A DNA stretch of 64,000 nt from Maribacter sp. PR1 (GTDB taxonomy: Bacteria > Bacteroidota > Bacteroidia > Flavobacteriales > Flavobacteriaceae), in assembly GCF_028464145.1 (NCBI RefSeq), contig NZ_JAQPCG010000001.1:62001-126000 (forward strand). Direction: 5' to 3'. Both the position numbers and the translations under genes were made by a program. Within the stretch, counting starts at the first letter, position 1; each line of letters starts with the position of its first letter. Positions 47,126-56,429 of the stretch are shown piece after piece. Below the pieces are notes generated by a model, which searched no databases, was not told where the DNA came from, and saw nothing but the letters and a program-made list of their open reading frames with translations.

Positions 47126-48484
47126 CTAAAAAGAATCCTTTATCCAATTGTAGGGCTTTCTTTTTACCCAATTACCTCTAGTAAAATCGGGAAAATCCTG
47201 GGGTTCACCATTATTGGCAATAGATCGTTCCGATAATGGAGTAATAGCACTCCAGGCCGCTGCATCATAAGCATCCATAGGAGGAGCAATATTCTCCTTG
47301 GCAGATTCTACAAAAGCATTGATTACAAAGAAGTCCATACCACCATGTCCTGCGCCACTGGCATATTCTCCATACTTCTTCCAAAGTGGATGATCATATT
47401 TTTTAAGCCATTCATCGGCCTCGTCCCAACGATGTGGTTCAGATTTTCCTTCAATATATATTCGGTTACCATCAACTTCCCATAGGCCATTGGCTCCCTG
47501 TACCCTAAACCCTAAGGAATAGGGCCTTGGAAGGTTACAATCATGAGTGACGATAATTGTCTCTCCATTTGAGGTATCTATAGTTGAAGTAATTACATCA
47601 CCTTGCTTAAAATTCAACTTGGCATTGGGATGGTCTTCCCCGCCCTTGTCCACGATATAATTATGTAATCCAATACCTTTAGTGGCATGCGAGGTTAATG
47701 AAACAAATCGATTTCCACGATTGATATCGCACATAGCCGCTATAGGTCCGACCCCATGAGTGGGGTAAACATCCGCATTTCTTAATAGGGAATGTTGGGT
47801 TCTCCATTTGGCCTCCGAGATTGCCTTCTCCCCAAATTCTACTCCTTCACCATAAGGTTCTTTTCCGTCATTAAACTTGACTCCTCTTAAATCATGCTGA
47901 TAACCACATCTAAAATGTACCAGCTCCCCAAAAACATTTTGCCTTACCATGTTTAAAACGGCTAAAATGTCCCTTCGGTAATTCACGTTTTCGAGAATCA
48001 TCATGTGTGTACCCGTTCTTTCATGGGTATTTACCAAATCCCAACATTCTTCCATCGTGTTGGCTGCCGAAACTTCTAAACCTGCATATTTTCCGGCCTC
48101 CATGGCATCCTTGGCCATCCGGGTATGCCATAACCATGGAGTGGCAATAACAACAGCATCCACATCGGATAACTCCAAGAGGTTTTTGTAATCCAATTCA
48201 TTCTTGCCAAAAACTTTAGGTTTGGCAACATCATTTTCAGTAATCATATCCAAGGCCAACTCAATACGTTCTTGATCAATATCGCAGATAGCCGTAATCA
48301 ATACATCATCGCGCATCATTAAATTTCTAAGATGATTGGTACCTCTTAACCCTATACCAATCATTCCTACTCTTAATTTTTGAGCCGAATGAAACATACC
48401 GAAGGAGAACTGTGGCAAAATTGTGGCGCCAGTAGCTGCTATGGAAGTCGATTTGATAAACTGTCTTCTTGAATTAGATTTCAT
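47126..48484 (-). CDS. GH109-like Gfo/Idh/MocA oxidoreductase/glycosidase, Tat-exported
   Basis: 452 residues with a Tat-type signal (SRRQFIKSTSIAATGATILPQ). The Rossmann domain follows with GMIGIGLRGTNHLRNLM, AICDIDQERIELA and VDAVVIATPWLWHTRMAKDAMEAGKYAGLEVSAA, where the NAD and catalytic-domain motif is a GLEVS form. MILENVNYRRDILAVLNMVRQNVFGELVHFRCGYQHDLR and SEAKWRTQHSLLRNADVYPTHGVGPIAAMCDINRGNRF are characteristic of GH109, where NAD-dependent alpha-N-acetylgalactosaminidases occur. It starts 15 bases after the kinase stop. The substrate remains inference. Confidence 0.85.
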   Translation of the reverse strand: MKSNSRRQFIKSTSIAATGATILPQFSFGMFHSAQKLRVGMIGIGLRGTNHLRNLMMRDDVLITAICDIDQERIELALDMITENDVAKPKVFGKNELDYKNLLELSDVDAVVIATPWLWHTRMAKDAMEAGKYAGLEVSAANTMEECWDLVNTHERTGTHMMILENVNYRRDILAVLNMVRQNVFGELVHFRCGYQHDLRGVKFNDGKEPYGEGVEFGEKAISEAKWRTQHSLLRNADVYPTHGVGPIAAMCDINRGNRFVSLTSHATKGIGLHNYIVDKGGEDHPNAKLNFKQGDVITSTIDTSNGETIIVTHDCNLPRPYSLGFRVQGANGLWEVDGNRIYIEGKSEPHRWDEADEWLKKYDHPLWKKYGEYASGAGHGGMDFFVINAFVESAKENIAPPMDAYDAAAWSAITPLSERSIANNGEPQDFPDFTRGNWVKRKPYNWIKDSF

Positions 48485-48499
48485 TTCAATACTTTTAAA

Positions 48500-49615
48500 T
48501 TAGTTTAATTTGGTTTCGGTTCTTAATCCAGAATCGACCTTGATAGGATAGGCATCCTTTGCACCCACGGAAAATAAAGCCGATACTATTTTATTTTCGG
48601 TACCCGGTTCCGTGATAACGACAATACTACCTCCTCCTCCAGAACCTACAATTTTTGCTCCGTATGCTCCATTATCAAGAGCAGCGTTAATCATGGCGTC
48701 AATTTTTGGCACCGTAATCCTTAATTTGTCCCTTAATATTTTATGATGTTCATACATCAACAAACCTATGGTGTCTAAATTTAAGATAGGTTTTTTAAAC
48801 TCCTGAATAGCCATTTGAGTTATATGGTGATTCTCAATAGCCGCTTCAAAATATGGTTTTAATTTATTGGGTAGTATATTCGAATATTTTTGAATATCAC
48901 CAACCTTAACACTAGAAAGCTGAAAATCCTTAAATTTAAGTTCCACGATTCCAATGGCGGTAAGTGTATTGCCCTTTACCCTTGAAAGTAGCCCTACAGT
49001 TTCTTTGGGAACACCGGAAACACCAGAAACCATACCACTTAATTTTGATGAAATCCCAGAACATTTAAATGGGGGGGAAGTTTTTATGTTCACTATACCA
49101 CCAACAGCTATACTATAGTGATCCATCATACCACCAGGCTCGTTGTGTTCAACAATTTCTGCCAAGTAACCTAATTCACCCAAATAATCCTTGGTAACGG
49201 TATCATGGACACCAAATGCCTCTACTAAAAATTTTATCCAAGCCAACAGTACTGCTGTGGAACTGGAATTACCAGAATTAATAGGGATATTACCGGATAA
49301 TTCAATATCATATCCCAAATCTGGAATACACCCTTTTCTCCGTAAAACCCTTAATGCTGAACCAAAATAATCCCGTGGTTCCAAATGATTAAAAGTATCA
49401 GAAATTGGGATTTGTCTTACGGAATCTATATCCCGCATTCTTATTACAAAATTCTCTGAACCGTTGGGCCGAGCTATCAAATTAATTCTTCTATCTATGG
49501 CACAAGCAATGACCGGCAGTCCTAAATAGTCTTGATGATCCCCAAAAAGACAGGTTCTTCCAGGGGCAGTTATCCTAATTTTCCTATTCTTCAACTTTAC
49601 CAATTTAAATTCCAA
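48500..49615 (-). CDS. GHMP-family sugar kinase (galactokinase-like)
   Basis: 371 residues from a TTG start at 49615; I see no ATG nearby. The N-motif APGRTCLFGDHQDYLGLPVIACAIDRRI resembles galactokinase, the ATP loop is IPINSGNSSSTAVLLAW, and the C-terminal motif is AYGAKIVGSGGGGSIVVI. It phosphorylates a sugar or related alcohol in the cytoplasm; GalNAc or galactose is a reasonable guess given the GH109-like neighbour. It is the first gene of a possible three-gene unit with a LacI regulator. Confidence 0.82.
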   Translation of the reverse strand: MEFKLVKLKNRKIRITAPGRTCLFGDHQDYLGLPVIACAIDRRINLIARPNGSENFVIRMRDIDSVRQIPISDTFNHLEPRDYFGSALRVLRRKGCIPDLGYDIELSGNIPINSGNSSSTAVLLAWIKFLVEAFGVHDTVTKDYLGELGYLAEIVEHNEPGGMMDHYSIAVGGIVNIKTSPPFKCSGISSKLSGMVSGVSGVPKETVGLLSRVKGNTLTAIGIVELKFKDFQLSSVKVGDIQKYSNILPNKLKPYFEAAIENHHITQMAIQEFKKPILNLDTIGLLMYEHHKILRDKLRITVPKIDAMINAALDNGAYGAKIVGSGGGGSIVVITEPGTENKIVSALFSVGAKDAYPIKVDSGLRTETKLN

Positions 49616-49687
49616 ATGGTGCTTGTACGCTTAAAATCCATGAAAAATATTTTACACAAAAGTCTGCAGAGACAATAATACAACTAA

Positions 49688-49703
49688 TTGTGTTCGAGCA
49701 CAA
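49688..49703. promoter_or_regulatory. Candidate LacI-family operator
   Basis: TTGTGTTCGAGCACAA is a 16-bp near-perfect palindrome (seven of eight pairs) centred on CG, the hallmark of LacI/GalR operators. It lies 73 bases upstream of the GHMP kinase start, in the gap before the LacI-linked genes. Confidence 0.5.
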
Positions 49704-49887
49704 AAATTGAAACCAAAAACATCTTCTATTAAAAAGAATCTCGAAAATGGTCAATAAAATTGTTCTATTTCGCCAACAGTCTATTCAATTTCAAGTTGTT
49801 AGAATCTTTGTTAAAAAACTGTTGATTAAAAACATCTATTTCATTTCAATATTTATTTATATTTGATAACCGACCCTTCTTGTACCG

Positions 49888-50118
49888 ATGATTAAAAACA
49901 TTAAAACCATGTTCAGTAACATGAACGACTTCACTCGTGAAGCAGCGCTTACCTGTCTTTGCAATGAATTCAAATTGAACGACAAAAGGTTCATAAAAAA
50001 AAATTGGATGATCGGGGGGAGAATTCCAGAAGAATATCAAGAAAGAACCGTGGTTATTTTCCAAAATCTACTGCGGGAACAAGCAATGAAAGTTAGGGAA
50101 ATCCAAGTGAATTTATAA
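49888..50118 (+). CDS. Small protein, unknown
   Basis: 76 residues from ATG 49888, or 64-67 from internal ATGs (MFSNMNDF). The sequence NDFTREAALTCLCNEFKLNDKRFIKKNWMIGGRIPEEYQERTVVIFQNLLREQAMKVREIQV looks like a soluble, mostly helical domain with a Cys pair (TCLC). No family is recognised. It stands alone in a 664-bp gap between two minus-strand genes. The opposite strand carries a frame that looks like a shadow. Confidence 0.5.
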   Translation: MIKNIKTMFSNMNDFTREAALTCLCNEFKLNDKRFIKKNWMIGGRIPEEYQERTVVIFQNLLREQAMKVREIQVNL

Positions 50119-50279
50119 CTCATATAGATTTTCTTCAATCTCAATAAAGCTATTTTTCAAGGAAACAAAACCGGCAATTTCAGAGGAAACTACCGGTTAT
50201 CAACTCACTTGAACAAACTCAGAACTTCAATCCAAAGGTGTAGTTCATTTTCTAAAATGGGATTATCCTAAAGTAATAA

Positions 50280-51380
50280 TTAGTTTAAATTCATCTCTTC
50301 TCCTTTTTTTGTCGATGTATCTGAGGACACTTTTAGTACTTTCAAAATAGTAGGGGCGATTTGATTACTAAACATTTGCCCCTTATTTATAACTTCACCC
50401 TTCGTAATTACACCTTTGCCGAATACGATTAGCCAAACACTACCTGAACCCTGAATATTATTGCCATGACTTTTCCAAGTATCTATGGGAATTGTTCCGC
50501 GACCATGGTCCGTAGTGATTATAAATAGGGTGTTATTCCTATAAAATGGGTCTGACTGGGTATACCTCCATAACTCTTTAATAAAACTATCTGTATTATG
50601 TGCCGATTTCAAGTAAGCTTCGTAATCACCATCATGAGCAAAATCATCTGTTTCTCCATAGGCTATATATATTAATTTTGGATGATTTTTTTTCATTTCC
50701 TCCAAGGCAAAATGATGTGTAAATGCATCCAATCTAACGGAACCCCAGGGACTGGGAATCTCTGTCTGTAATTCGTTTAAAAACAACTCCTTTTCACTTA
50801 GGTTTTCGCCAATAGCCCGATCGAACCCAGCATTGACCTTAACCTCGGAGCGACTTTCATTTATGATGTAGGGAAAGACGTCCCAACTTCCAAAAGCCAC
50901 TACCCTATTTTTAAAGCGAGCATCTTTATTGGCCAACTCCAATACTGTTATATTCGGATTCGGTATTTTATCATTACTGGTTATATGGTCATCATCTGCC
51001 CTACCGGTTAAGATTTCATTATATCCTGGATAGGAAAACCACATTGAATTGGTTAAGTCCATTTTATTACCATAAATCCTATTTCCATGAATTTGACCCA
51101 TGGAAACCACATCGGACCAAATAAAAGGAAGCAAAGCTTCTCTTCTTTCTTCGGCCGATTCTTTCCAAAATGATTCTTTAAGTGCTGCAGTATCCTGAAC
51201 GTATTGGGTATTAGCAACCAAAAGTGAATCTGCCCCCGTAAATAATTCTTGCCATCGAAAACCGTCCAACGTAATTAGTACAATATTTGTATCGTCCTGT
51301 TGCGCGAAAACAGTAGTACTAGAAATCAATAAAAAAAATGATATACTGGACAGAAAAAATTTCATTTTAAAGTGTTGCAT
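50280..51380 (-). CDS. Alkaline-phosphatase-superfamily phosphodiesterase/sulfatase-like protein
   Basis: 366 residues with a signal peptide (to TVFAQ). The superfamily metal and nucleophile region is VLITLDGFRWQELFTGAD, followed by GYNEILTGRADDDHITSN, YIAYGETDDFAHDGDYEAYLKSAHNTD and FIITTDHGRG, with the Asp/His metal ligands in the usual places. It is therefore periplasmic and probably hydrolyses a phosphate or phosphonate ester. The exact substrate cannot be told. It lies alone on the minus strand. Confidence 0.8.
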   Translation of the reverse strand: MQHFKMKFFLSSISFFLLISSTTVFAQQDDTNIVLITLDGFRWQELFTGADSLLVANTQYVQDTAALKESFWKESAEERREALLPFIWSDVVSMGQIHGNRIYGNKMDLTNSMWFSYPGYNEILTGRADDDHITSNDKIPNPNITVLELANKDARFKNRVVAFGSWDVFPYIINESRSEVKVNAGFDRAIGENLSEKELFLNELQTEIPSPWGSVRLDAFTHHFALEEMKKNHPKLIYIAYGETDDFAHDGDYEAYLKSAHNTDSFIKELWRYTQSDPFYRNNTLFIITTDHGRGTIPIDTWKSHGNNIQGSGSVWLIVFGKGVITKGEVINKGQMFSNQIAPTILKVLKVSSDTSTKKGEEMNLN

Positions 51381-51573
51381 AGGACTAAAACTATTAAAAA
51401 CTGAATTATAATTGAGGTATAAACTGTCAAATAAATTTTATTAACAAGCTATCTTAATAACTTTTTGCGTGCATTTCATCGAAAAAATTGCTCATTTAAT
51501 CGTTAAACTAAAATCAAAATCTATTTTTGGCCGACCCAACAAAACAATTAGTCATTCTTAGCTAGCATCGTTA

Positions 51574-51768
51574 ATGAAATTATCTCTTTCCAAGTTCCCT
51601 GCCCTGGCTTTATTCTCTTTTTTTCTTTTTTTAGTTTCAACATCGTGCAATAAAGAAACTGATTTGGTTTCAGAATTTGTGGTGACAGAGAAACCCGTTT
51701 TAAATAATGGTAATCAATTGGCAAAAGAGAATTTAGATTCTTCTACAAAAGACAATGTTTCCTTTTGA
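51574..51768 (+). CDS. Small lipoprotein, unknown
   Basis: 64 residues. The signal peptide MKLSLSKFPALALFSFFLFL ends in the lipobox VSTSC (Cys25). The mature 40 residues are polar and low in complexity (NKETDLVSEFVVTEKPVLNNGNQLAKENLDSSTKDNVSF). No family is recognised. A 190-bp gap separates it from the molybdoprotein gene. It may be a real small lipoprotein; length gives limited support. Confidence 0.5.
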   Translation: MKLSLSKFPALALFSFFLFLVSTSCNKETDLVSEFVVTEKPVLNNGNQLAKENLDSSTKDNVSF

Positions 51769-51958
51769 AATTTACTATTTCTCCGTACTATCATCAATCC
51801 CAAATTACCAAAACATTCATCGTAGTCGATAACACTACCCAATACATCTTTTTCTAAATTATTTTTTCCGCCTTATTTTTTAAAAGTACCCTTAAAATAC
51901 AATAGGACTAACTTATTCCTTTTGTTTGTAATATCTTAGTGAGAAACCTTTTCTTGTT

Positions 51959-54256
51959 ATGTCTTCCCCTTTTAAAAGAAATATATCCCTTACCGGCGAT
52001 ACTAATTTTACCGGAATAAAACTTACAGACTCCAAAAATTTCGCCGCAGGTCTCCCAGCCATTAAAGTTGCACTACGGCATACATTTAAAGAAATGGGGG
52101 CTCTGGAAGCCATTTCTACACTATCGCACATGAATCAAAAAGAGGGATTCGATTGTGCTGGTTGTGCATGGCCGGATCCTGAAAAACCATCCCAACTTGG
52201 AGAGTATTGCGAAAATGGAGCTAAAGCCCTTGCTGAAGAGGCTACCTATAAAAAAGTAGATGCCGATTTCTTTAAAACACACAGTGTTGAGGAAATATCA
52301 AACTGGTCCGATTTTAAAATAGGCAAAAGCGGAAGAATAACACAACCATTTCTTTTGAAAGAAGATTCTTTACACTACCAACCTATTTCCTGGGAAGATA
52401 CTTTTAGTTTGATCGCCAAAAACCTCATGGAACTCAATTCTCCTGATGAGGCCATCTTTTATACTTCCGGACGATCTAGCAATGAGGCTGCTTTTCTTTA
52501 TGGGTTATTTGTTCGTGCCTTTGGAACCAATAACATGCCCGACTGTTCCAATATGTGCCACGAAAGCAGTGGCGTAGCACTATCCGAAACTTTAGGCATA
52601 GGAAAGGGTTCAGTAAAACTTGAGGATTTTGAAAACGCAGAGGTGATCACGGTCATAGGACAGAATCCAGGAACCAACCACCCCAGGATGTTATCCGCCT
52701 TGGAAAAATGTAAAAATAATGGAGGTCATATAATAAGTGTTAATCCACTGGAAGAAGCTGGATTGATACGATTTAAAGATCCCCAATCCATATCGGGGAT
52801 TACGCTTGGTTCTGCTTTGACTGATATTCATCTTCAAGTAAAAATAAATGAAGATGTTTCCCTTCTAAAACTTATCATGAAAAGACTAGCTCTTTTGGAT
52901 GCTGAAAAAAAGGATGTTTTCGATCATAAATTCATCGACCAATATACAGAGGGCTACGAAGGACTATTGGAAGACCTTAACCAGTATTCGGAAAAAGAGC
53001 TTTTAGAAAGATGTGGCATAAGTGAAGACAAATTAGAGGAAGCAGTAGCCTTATTGGCTGAAAAAAATAAAATAATTATCTGTTGGGCCATGGGGCTTAC
53101 CCAACATAAAAATGGTGTAGACAACATTAAGGAATGTGTGAATCTGCTATTGCTCAAAGGAAGTCTGGGAAAACCCGGGTCCGGAACTTGCCCGGTTCGT
53201 GGACATAGCAATGTCCAAGGTGATAGAACCGTAGGAATTATGCATCAGGTGTCCGAAGAACTAAATACAACCATAAAAAAAGTATTTGGTTTTACTCCAC
53301 CGGAAAAGGAAGGATTGGATACGGTCAAAGCCGTGGAGGCTATGCATCAGGGCAAGGCCAAGGTGTTCATTGCTTTGGGCGGAAATTTTGCATCCGCCGT
53401 TTCAGATACGCAATACGCGGCAGAAGCCCTTCAAAATTGTTCCTTGACCGTTCAAATAAGTACCAAACTAAACCGTAGTCACTTAGTTACCGGAAAAACC
53501 GCATTGATTCTTCCTACTTTGGGGAGGTCCGAAAAAGATTCAAAAAATGGTAAAGACCGATTTTTAACCGTGGAAAACAGTATGGGTAAGGTGCATAGAT
53601 CCAAGGGTGTTTTAAAACCTAAATCTGACCAATTAAAAAGCGAGCCCGAAATAGTAGGTGGTATCGCAGATGCCTACTTTATGGGACAACATCCCGTAGC
53701 TTGGAAGGAACTAGCTGGGGACTATGACCAAATACGTAAAAAAATGTCCCAGACCTTACAGGGTTTTGAAGAAGTCCAAAAGGCATCTGAAGGTACCGGA
53801 TATTATCTACCGAACAACGTTAGGGATCTAGACTTTAACAAACTAAAAAACGGGAAGGCCCAATTTAGCATTTGTAAGAGGGCCGCCCATAATCTCAAAT
53901 CCAATGAGTTTCTTTTAATGACCATTAGGTCGCATGATCAGTTCAACACCACTATTTACGGTCTAAACGATAGGTATAGAGGAATAAAAAACGAACGTAG
54001 GGTCGTTTTCATGAACAAGGTCGATATGCAAAAGATAGGCTTTAATCCCATGGATGTTGTGGACCTTGTTAGTAACTACGAGAATATTGAAAGAAGGGCA
54101 AAGCAATTTTTGGTGATTCCCTATAACATTCCAAAAGGGAATCTTGGCGCTTATTTTCCCGAAGCTAATATGGTTGTTCCGCATAATCACTATGCGGAAA
54201 AAAGTAATACTCCGATTAGTAAATCAATCGTTGTTCATCTGGAAAAATACAAATAG
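51959..54256 (+). CDS. FdhF/YdeP-type molybdopterin oxidoreductase
   Basis: 765 residues, no signal peptide. N-terminal FDCAGCAWPDPEKPSQLGEYCENGAKALAEEAT is the Cys-containing motif typical of FdhF/YdeP proteins, replacing the classic 4Fe-4S ligands. FYTSGRSSNEAAFLYGLFVRAFGTNNMPDCSNMCHESSGVAL, GQNPGTNHPRML, KPGSGTCPVRGHSNVQGDRTVGI and the C-terminal molybdopterin-binding MTIRSHDQFNTTIYGLNDRYRGI follow. YdeP is linked to acid resistance in E. coli; the reaction is unknown. No accessory subunit is beside it. Confidence 0.88.
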   Translation: MSSPFKRNISLTGDTNFTGIKLTDSKNFAAGLPAIKVALRHTFKEMGALEAISTLSHMNQKEGFDCAGCAWPDPEKPSQLGEYCENGAKALAEEATYKKVDADFFKTHSVEEISNWSDFKIGKSGRITQPFLLKEDSLHYQPISWEDTFSLIAKNLMELNSPDEAIFYTSGRSSNEAAFLYGLFVRAFGTNNMPDCSNMCHESSGVALSETLGIGKGSVKLEDFENAEVITVIGQNPGTNHPRMLSALEKCKNNGGHIISVNPLEEAGLIRFKDPQSISGITLGSALTDIHLQVKINEDVSLLKLIMKRLALLDAEKKDVFDHKFIDQYTEGYEGLLEDLNQYSEKELLERCGISEDKLEEAVALLAEKNKIIICWAMGLTQHKNGVDNIKECVNLLLLKGSLGKPGSGTCPVRGHSNVQGDRTVGIMHQVSEELNTTIKKVFGFTPPEKEGLDTVKAVEAMHQGKAKVFIALGGNFASAVSDTQYAAEALQNCSLTVQISTKLNRSHLVTGKTALILPTLGRSEKDSKNGKDRFLTVENSMGKVHRSKGVLKPKSDQLKSEPEIVGGIADAYFMGQHPVAWKELAGDYDQIRKKMSQTLQGFEEVQKASEGTGYYLPNNVRDLDFNKLKNGKAQFSICKRAAHNLKSNEFLLMTIRSHDQFNTTIYGLNDRYRGIKNERRVVFMNKVDMQKIGFNPMDVVDLVSNYENIERRAKQFLVIPYNIPKGNLGAYFPEANMVVPHNHYAEKSNTPISKSIVVHLEKYK

Positions 54257-54349
54257 GTACTATTCCCTAGTTCCACCTTCCAAATGAAATTGGATTACCA
54301 TTTTTCAAAATAAATGGTCTAACTTTAATGGGTAAGTTTCAATTATATC

Positions 54350-55741
54350 TTGTACTGCATCGTTGACATAGAAACCACCGGGAACGGCATCAAAGGAAAT
54401 CGCATTACCGAAATATCCATTTTTAAATATGATGGGCATGAAGTTATCGATGAGTTTACCTCTTTGGTAAACCCGGAGTGTGAAATCCCCTATTTTATTA
54501 CCGGACTTACTGGAATTGATAATGATATGGTTAGGAATGCCCCTAAGTTATTGGAAATTGCACCTAAAATATTGGATATTACTTCTGAATCGATTTTCGT
54601 TGCCCACAGCGTCAATTTTGATTACAATGTGATAAAGAATGAATTTCAACAAATAGGTCTTGAATTCGTAAGAAAGAAATTATGTACGGTAAGATTGTCC
54701 CGAAAACTAATTCCTGGATATAATTCCTATAGTCTTGGAAAACTATGTTCTTCTGTGGGAATCCCATTGTCCGATAGGCATAGAGCCAGGGGCGATGCCC
54801 ATGCTACCATGTTATTGTTCCATAAATTATTGAGATGCCATGGGGCGGAACAAGTATTTAAATCCTTTTTGAATGCAAGGTCACAAGAAGCTACATTACC
54901 ACCATCACTCCCCAAAACGGAATTTGAAAAATTACCCTCCACACCTGGAATCTACTATTTTAAGGACCAAAAGGGAAACATTATTTATGTAGGTAAAGCC
55001 CTAAATATAAAAAAGCGCGTATTAAGTCATTTTTACGATAAGTCTACTAAAGAAATCTCACTTTGCCGTGAGACTGCTTATCTAGATTTTCAAGAAACCG
55101 GAAATGAACTTATTGCTCTATTACAGGAATCCTCGGAAATAAAAAAACATTACCCCAAATACAACAGGGCCCAAAAAAGAAGGGTACAGAAATATGCCAT
55201 CTTTAGCTATGAAGATAGAAGCGGTATCCTTCACTTGGCATACAACAAAATAAAAATGGCTCCTAACCCACTCCTAGTTTTTTATAATATTTCCGAGTGT
55301 AGGGAATTTTTAGAAAAGCTTTGTGAGGCATTTGAACTTTGTGCCAAATATTGTCACCTACAGGATAATGTTGCCACATGTTCCCATTTTAGAATTAAGC
55401 AGTGCATTGGAATTTGTTCTGATTTAAAATATCTTGAAAATTACAACGAAAGAGTAAATAGCGCCATCCAATCATTGACAGAATCGAGGTCCGACTATAT
55501 AATTAAGGTCAAAGGAAGAAATTCAGAAGAGGAAGCTTTCGTACTTGCCAGAGAGAGCCTATATATTGGTTTTGGTTTCGTGCCCAAGGATTCTGCACCT
55601 TTAGCTCCAGATGATATTGAAACATTTTTAATCAGACAGAATAATACTTTGGAAACGCAGCGTATTGTTGAAGCATTTATAAGAAAAAACCCTTCAAAGG
55701 TTTCAAGTTTTGACCCATTCAAAGAATGTTTGTTGAATTAG
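54350..55741 (+). CDS. DnaQ-like exonuclease fused to a UvrC/Cho-type GIY-YIG nuclease
   Basis: 463 residues from TTG 54350 (LYCIVDIETTG); an upstream in-frame TAA at 54326 leaves no ATG. Residues 1-165 form a DEDDh exonuclease: Asp6 and Glu8 in DIETTG, HSVNFDYN around Asp91, and His144/Asp149 in HRARGDAHAT. Residues 195-275 form a GIY-YIG domain (GIYYFKDQKGNIIYVGKALNIKKRV, Tyr213). A C-terminal Cys-rich UvrC-like stretch has CAKYC and HFRIKQCIGIC. By family it likely cuts DNA in repair or DNA damage processing. Confidence 0.88.
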   Translation: MYCIVDIETTGNGIKGNRITEISIFKYDGHEVIDEFTSLVNPECEIPYFITGLTGIDNDMVRNAPKLLEIAPKILDITSESIFVAHSVNFDYNVIKNEFQQIGLEFVRKKLCTVRLSRKLIPGYNSYSLGKLCSSVGIPLSDRHRARGDAHATMLLFHKLLRCHGAEQVFKSFLNARSQEATLPPSLPKTEFEKLPSTPGIYYFKDQKGNIIYVGKALNIKKRVLSHFYDKSTKEISLCRETAYLDFQETGNELIALLQESSEIKKHYPKYNRAQKRRVQKYAIFSYEDRSGILHLAYNKIKMAPNPLLVFYNISECREFLEKLCEAFELCAKYCHLQDNVATCSHFRIKQCIGICSDLKYLENYNERVNSAIQSLTESRSDYIIKVKGRNSEEEAFVLARESLYIGFGFVPKDSAPLAPDDIETFLIRQNNTLETQRIVEAFIRKNPSKVSSFDPFKECLLN

Positions 55742-55833
55742 TCTTTCATTTTATGATACATCCGAATCACAAAATAAAGCCAAAGGACAAAGATTGCACC
55801 AACTATCAAGGAATAGATTAATACGACCTCCAC
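55738..55833 (-). CDS. Tiny 31-residue membrane protein
   Basis: The GTG at 55833-55831 overlaps the TAG of the 60-residue gene (TAGTG). It reads MEVVLIYSLIVGAIFVLWLY, then FVIRMYHKMKD, a single helix with a basic tail; the stop overlaps the end of the convergent exonuclease gene. Overlap suggests coupled translation with the upstream gene. It is too short for confident calling, but the hydrophobic profile is clear. Confidence 0.5.
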   Translation of the reverse strand: MEVVLIYSLIVGAIFVLWLYFVIRMYHKMKD

Positions 55834-56015
55834 TATTCCCTATATTTTAAATAGTTCATAAAACCTAGAATAGTTGGCGCCCAAAAGGCTATAAAAATTG
55901 CTTCCAATTTATTTCCTCTTAAGAACATAACTTCGGAAACAATAATAATAGAAAGAACAACTAAGAGCATGATAAAGTTCATTACTCCGATACGTTTAAT
56001 AAAACTCTTTATCAT
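55833..56015 (-). CDS. Small two-helix membrane protein, unknown
   Basis: 60 residues: MIKSFIKRIGVMNFIMLLVVLSIIIVSEVMFLRGNKLEAIFIAFWAPTILGFMNYLKYRE. Two helices (about 12-32 and 38-55) separated by a charged loop. The stop overlaps the GTG of the next tiny gene. It lies downstream of the 41-residue gene on the same strand. No family recognised. Confidence 0.6.
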   Translation of the reverse strand: MIKSFIKRIGVMNFIMLLVVLSIIIVSEVMFLRGNKLEAIFIAFWAPTILGFMNYLKYRE

Positions 56016-56135
56016 ACCTGCAATACAATCTTACTTAAAGGAATTAATAATAATTCGCCTTCAAAAGATATAAATCTTAAGACCCTTTTAAAAATACAAA
56101 ATAATTTAATCTCTCTATGGTAGATGTTCAAGTTC

Positions 56136-56261
56136 TTATTTACCCTTGCCACTGTTCATTAGACTAAGCAGCACCAAAACCAAAGCGACCACAACTGCAG
56201 CAAAAACCCCAATCATTATAATACCGTTACTCCAATTCACTAAGGGAATTACCTCTTTCAT
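56136..56261 (-). CDS. Tiny 41-residue membrane protein
   Basis: An ATG at 56261 opens a frame of 41 codons plus TAA. It reads MKEVIPLVNWSNGIIMIGVF, AAVVVALVLVLLSLMNSGKGK: a single long helix with a short basic tail. It lies 168 bases downstream of the SulP transporter gene on the same strand and 120 bases upstream of the 60-residue gene. It is probably a genuine small membrane protein; no family is recognised. Confidence 0.55.
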   Translation of the reverse strand: MKEVIPLVNWSNGIIMIGVFAAVVVALVLVLLSLMNSGKGK

Positions 56262-56429
56262 ATTTATTTAATTTAGAATTGTTCATTAATCTTCAACATG
56301 GATTCCTACTTATTTTCAATATCGAAGAACCCTAATAAAGATTTGCAGGTAAAAATAGATGCCCGCTCCATTGAATTTTATGATTTATATCATAAGTTGA
56401 AGTAGGTAGTACGATTTTGGTACATACAA

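Noticed and set aside
49846..50064. Minus-strand frame of 72 codons opposite the 76-residue small gene
   Set aside because: It overlaps the more protein-like plus-strand frame and is aromatic- and His-rich without a pattern; one of the two must be a shadow and I favour the plus strand.
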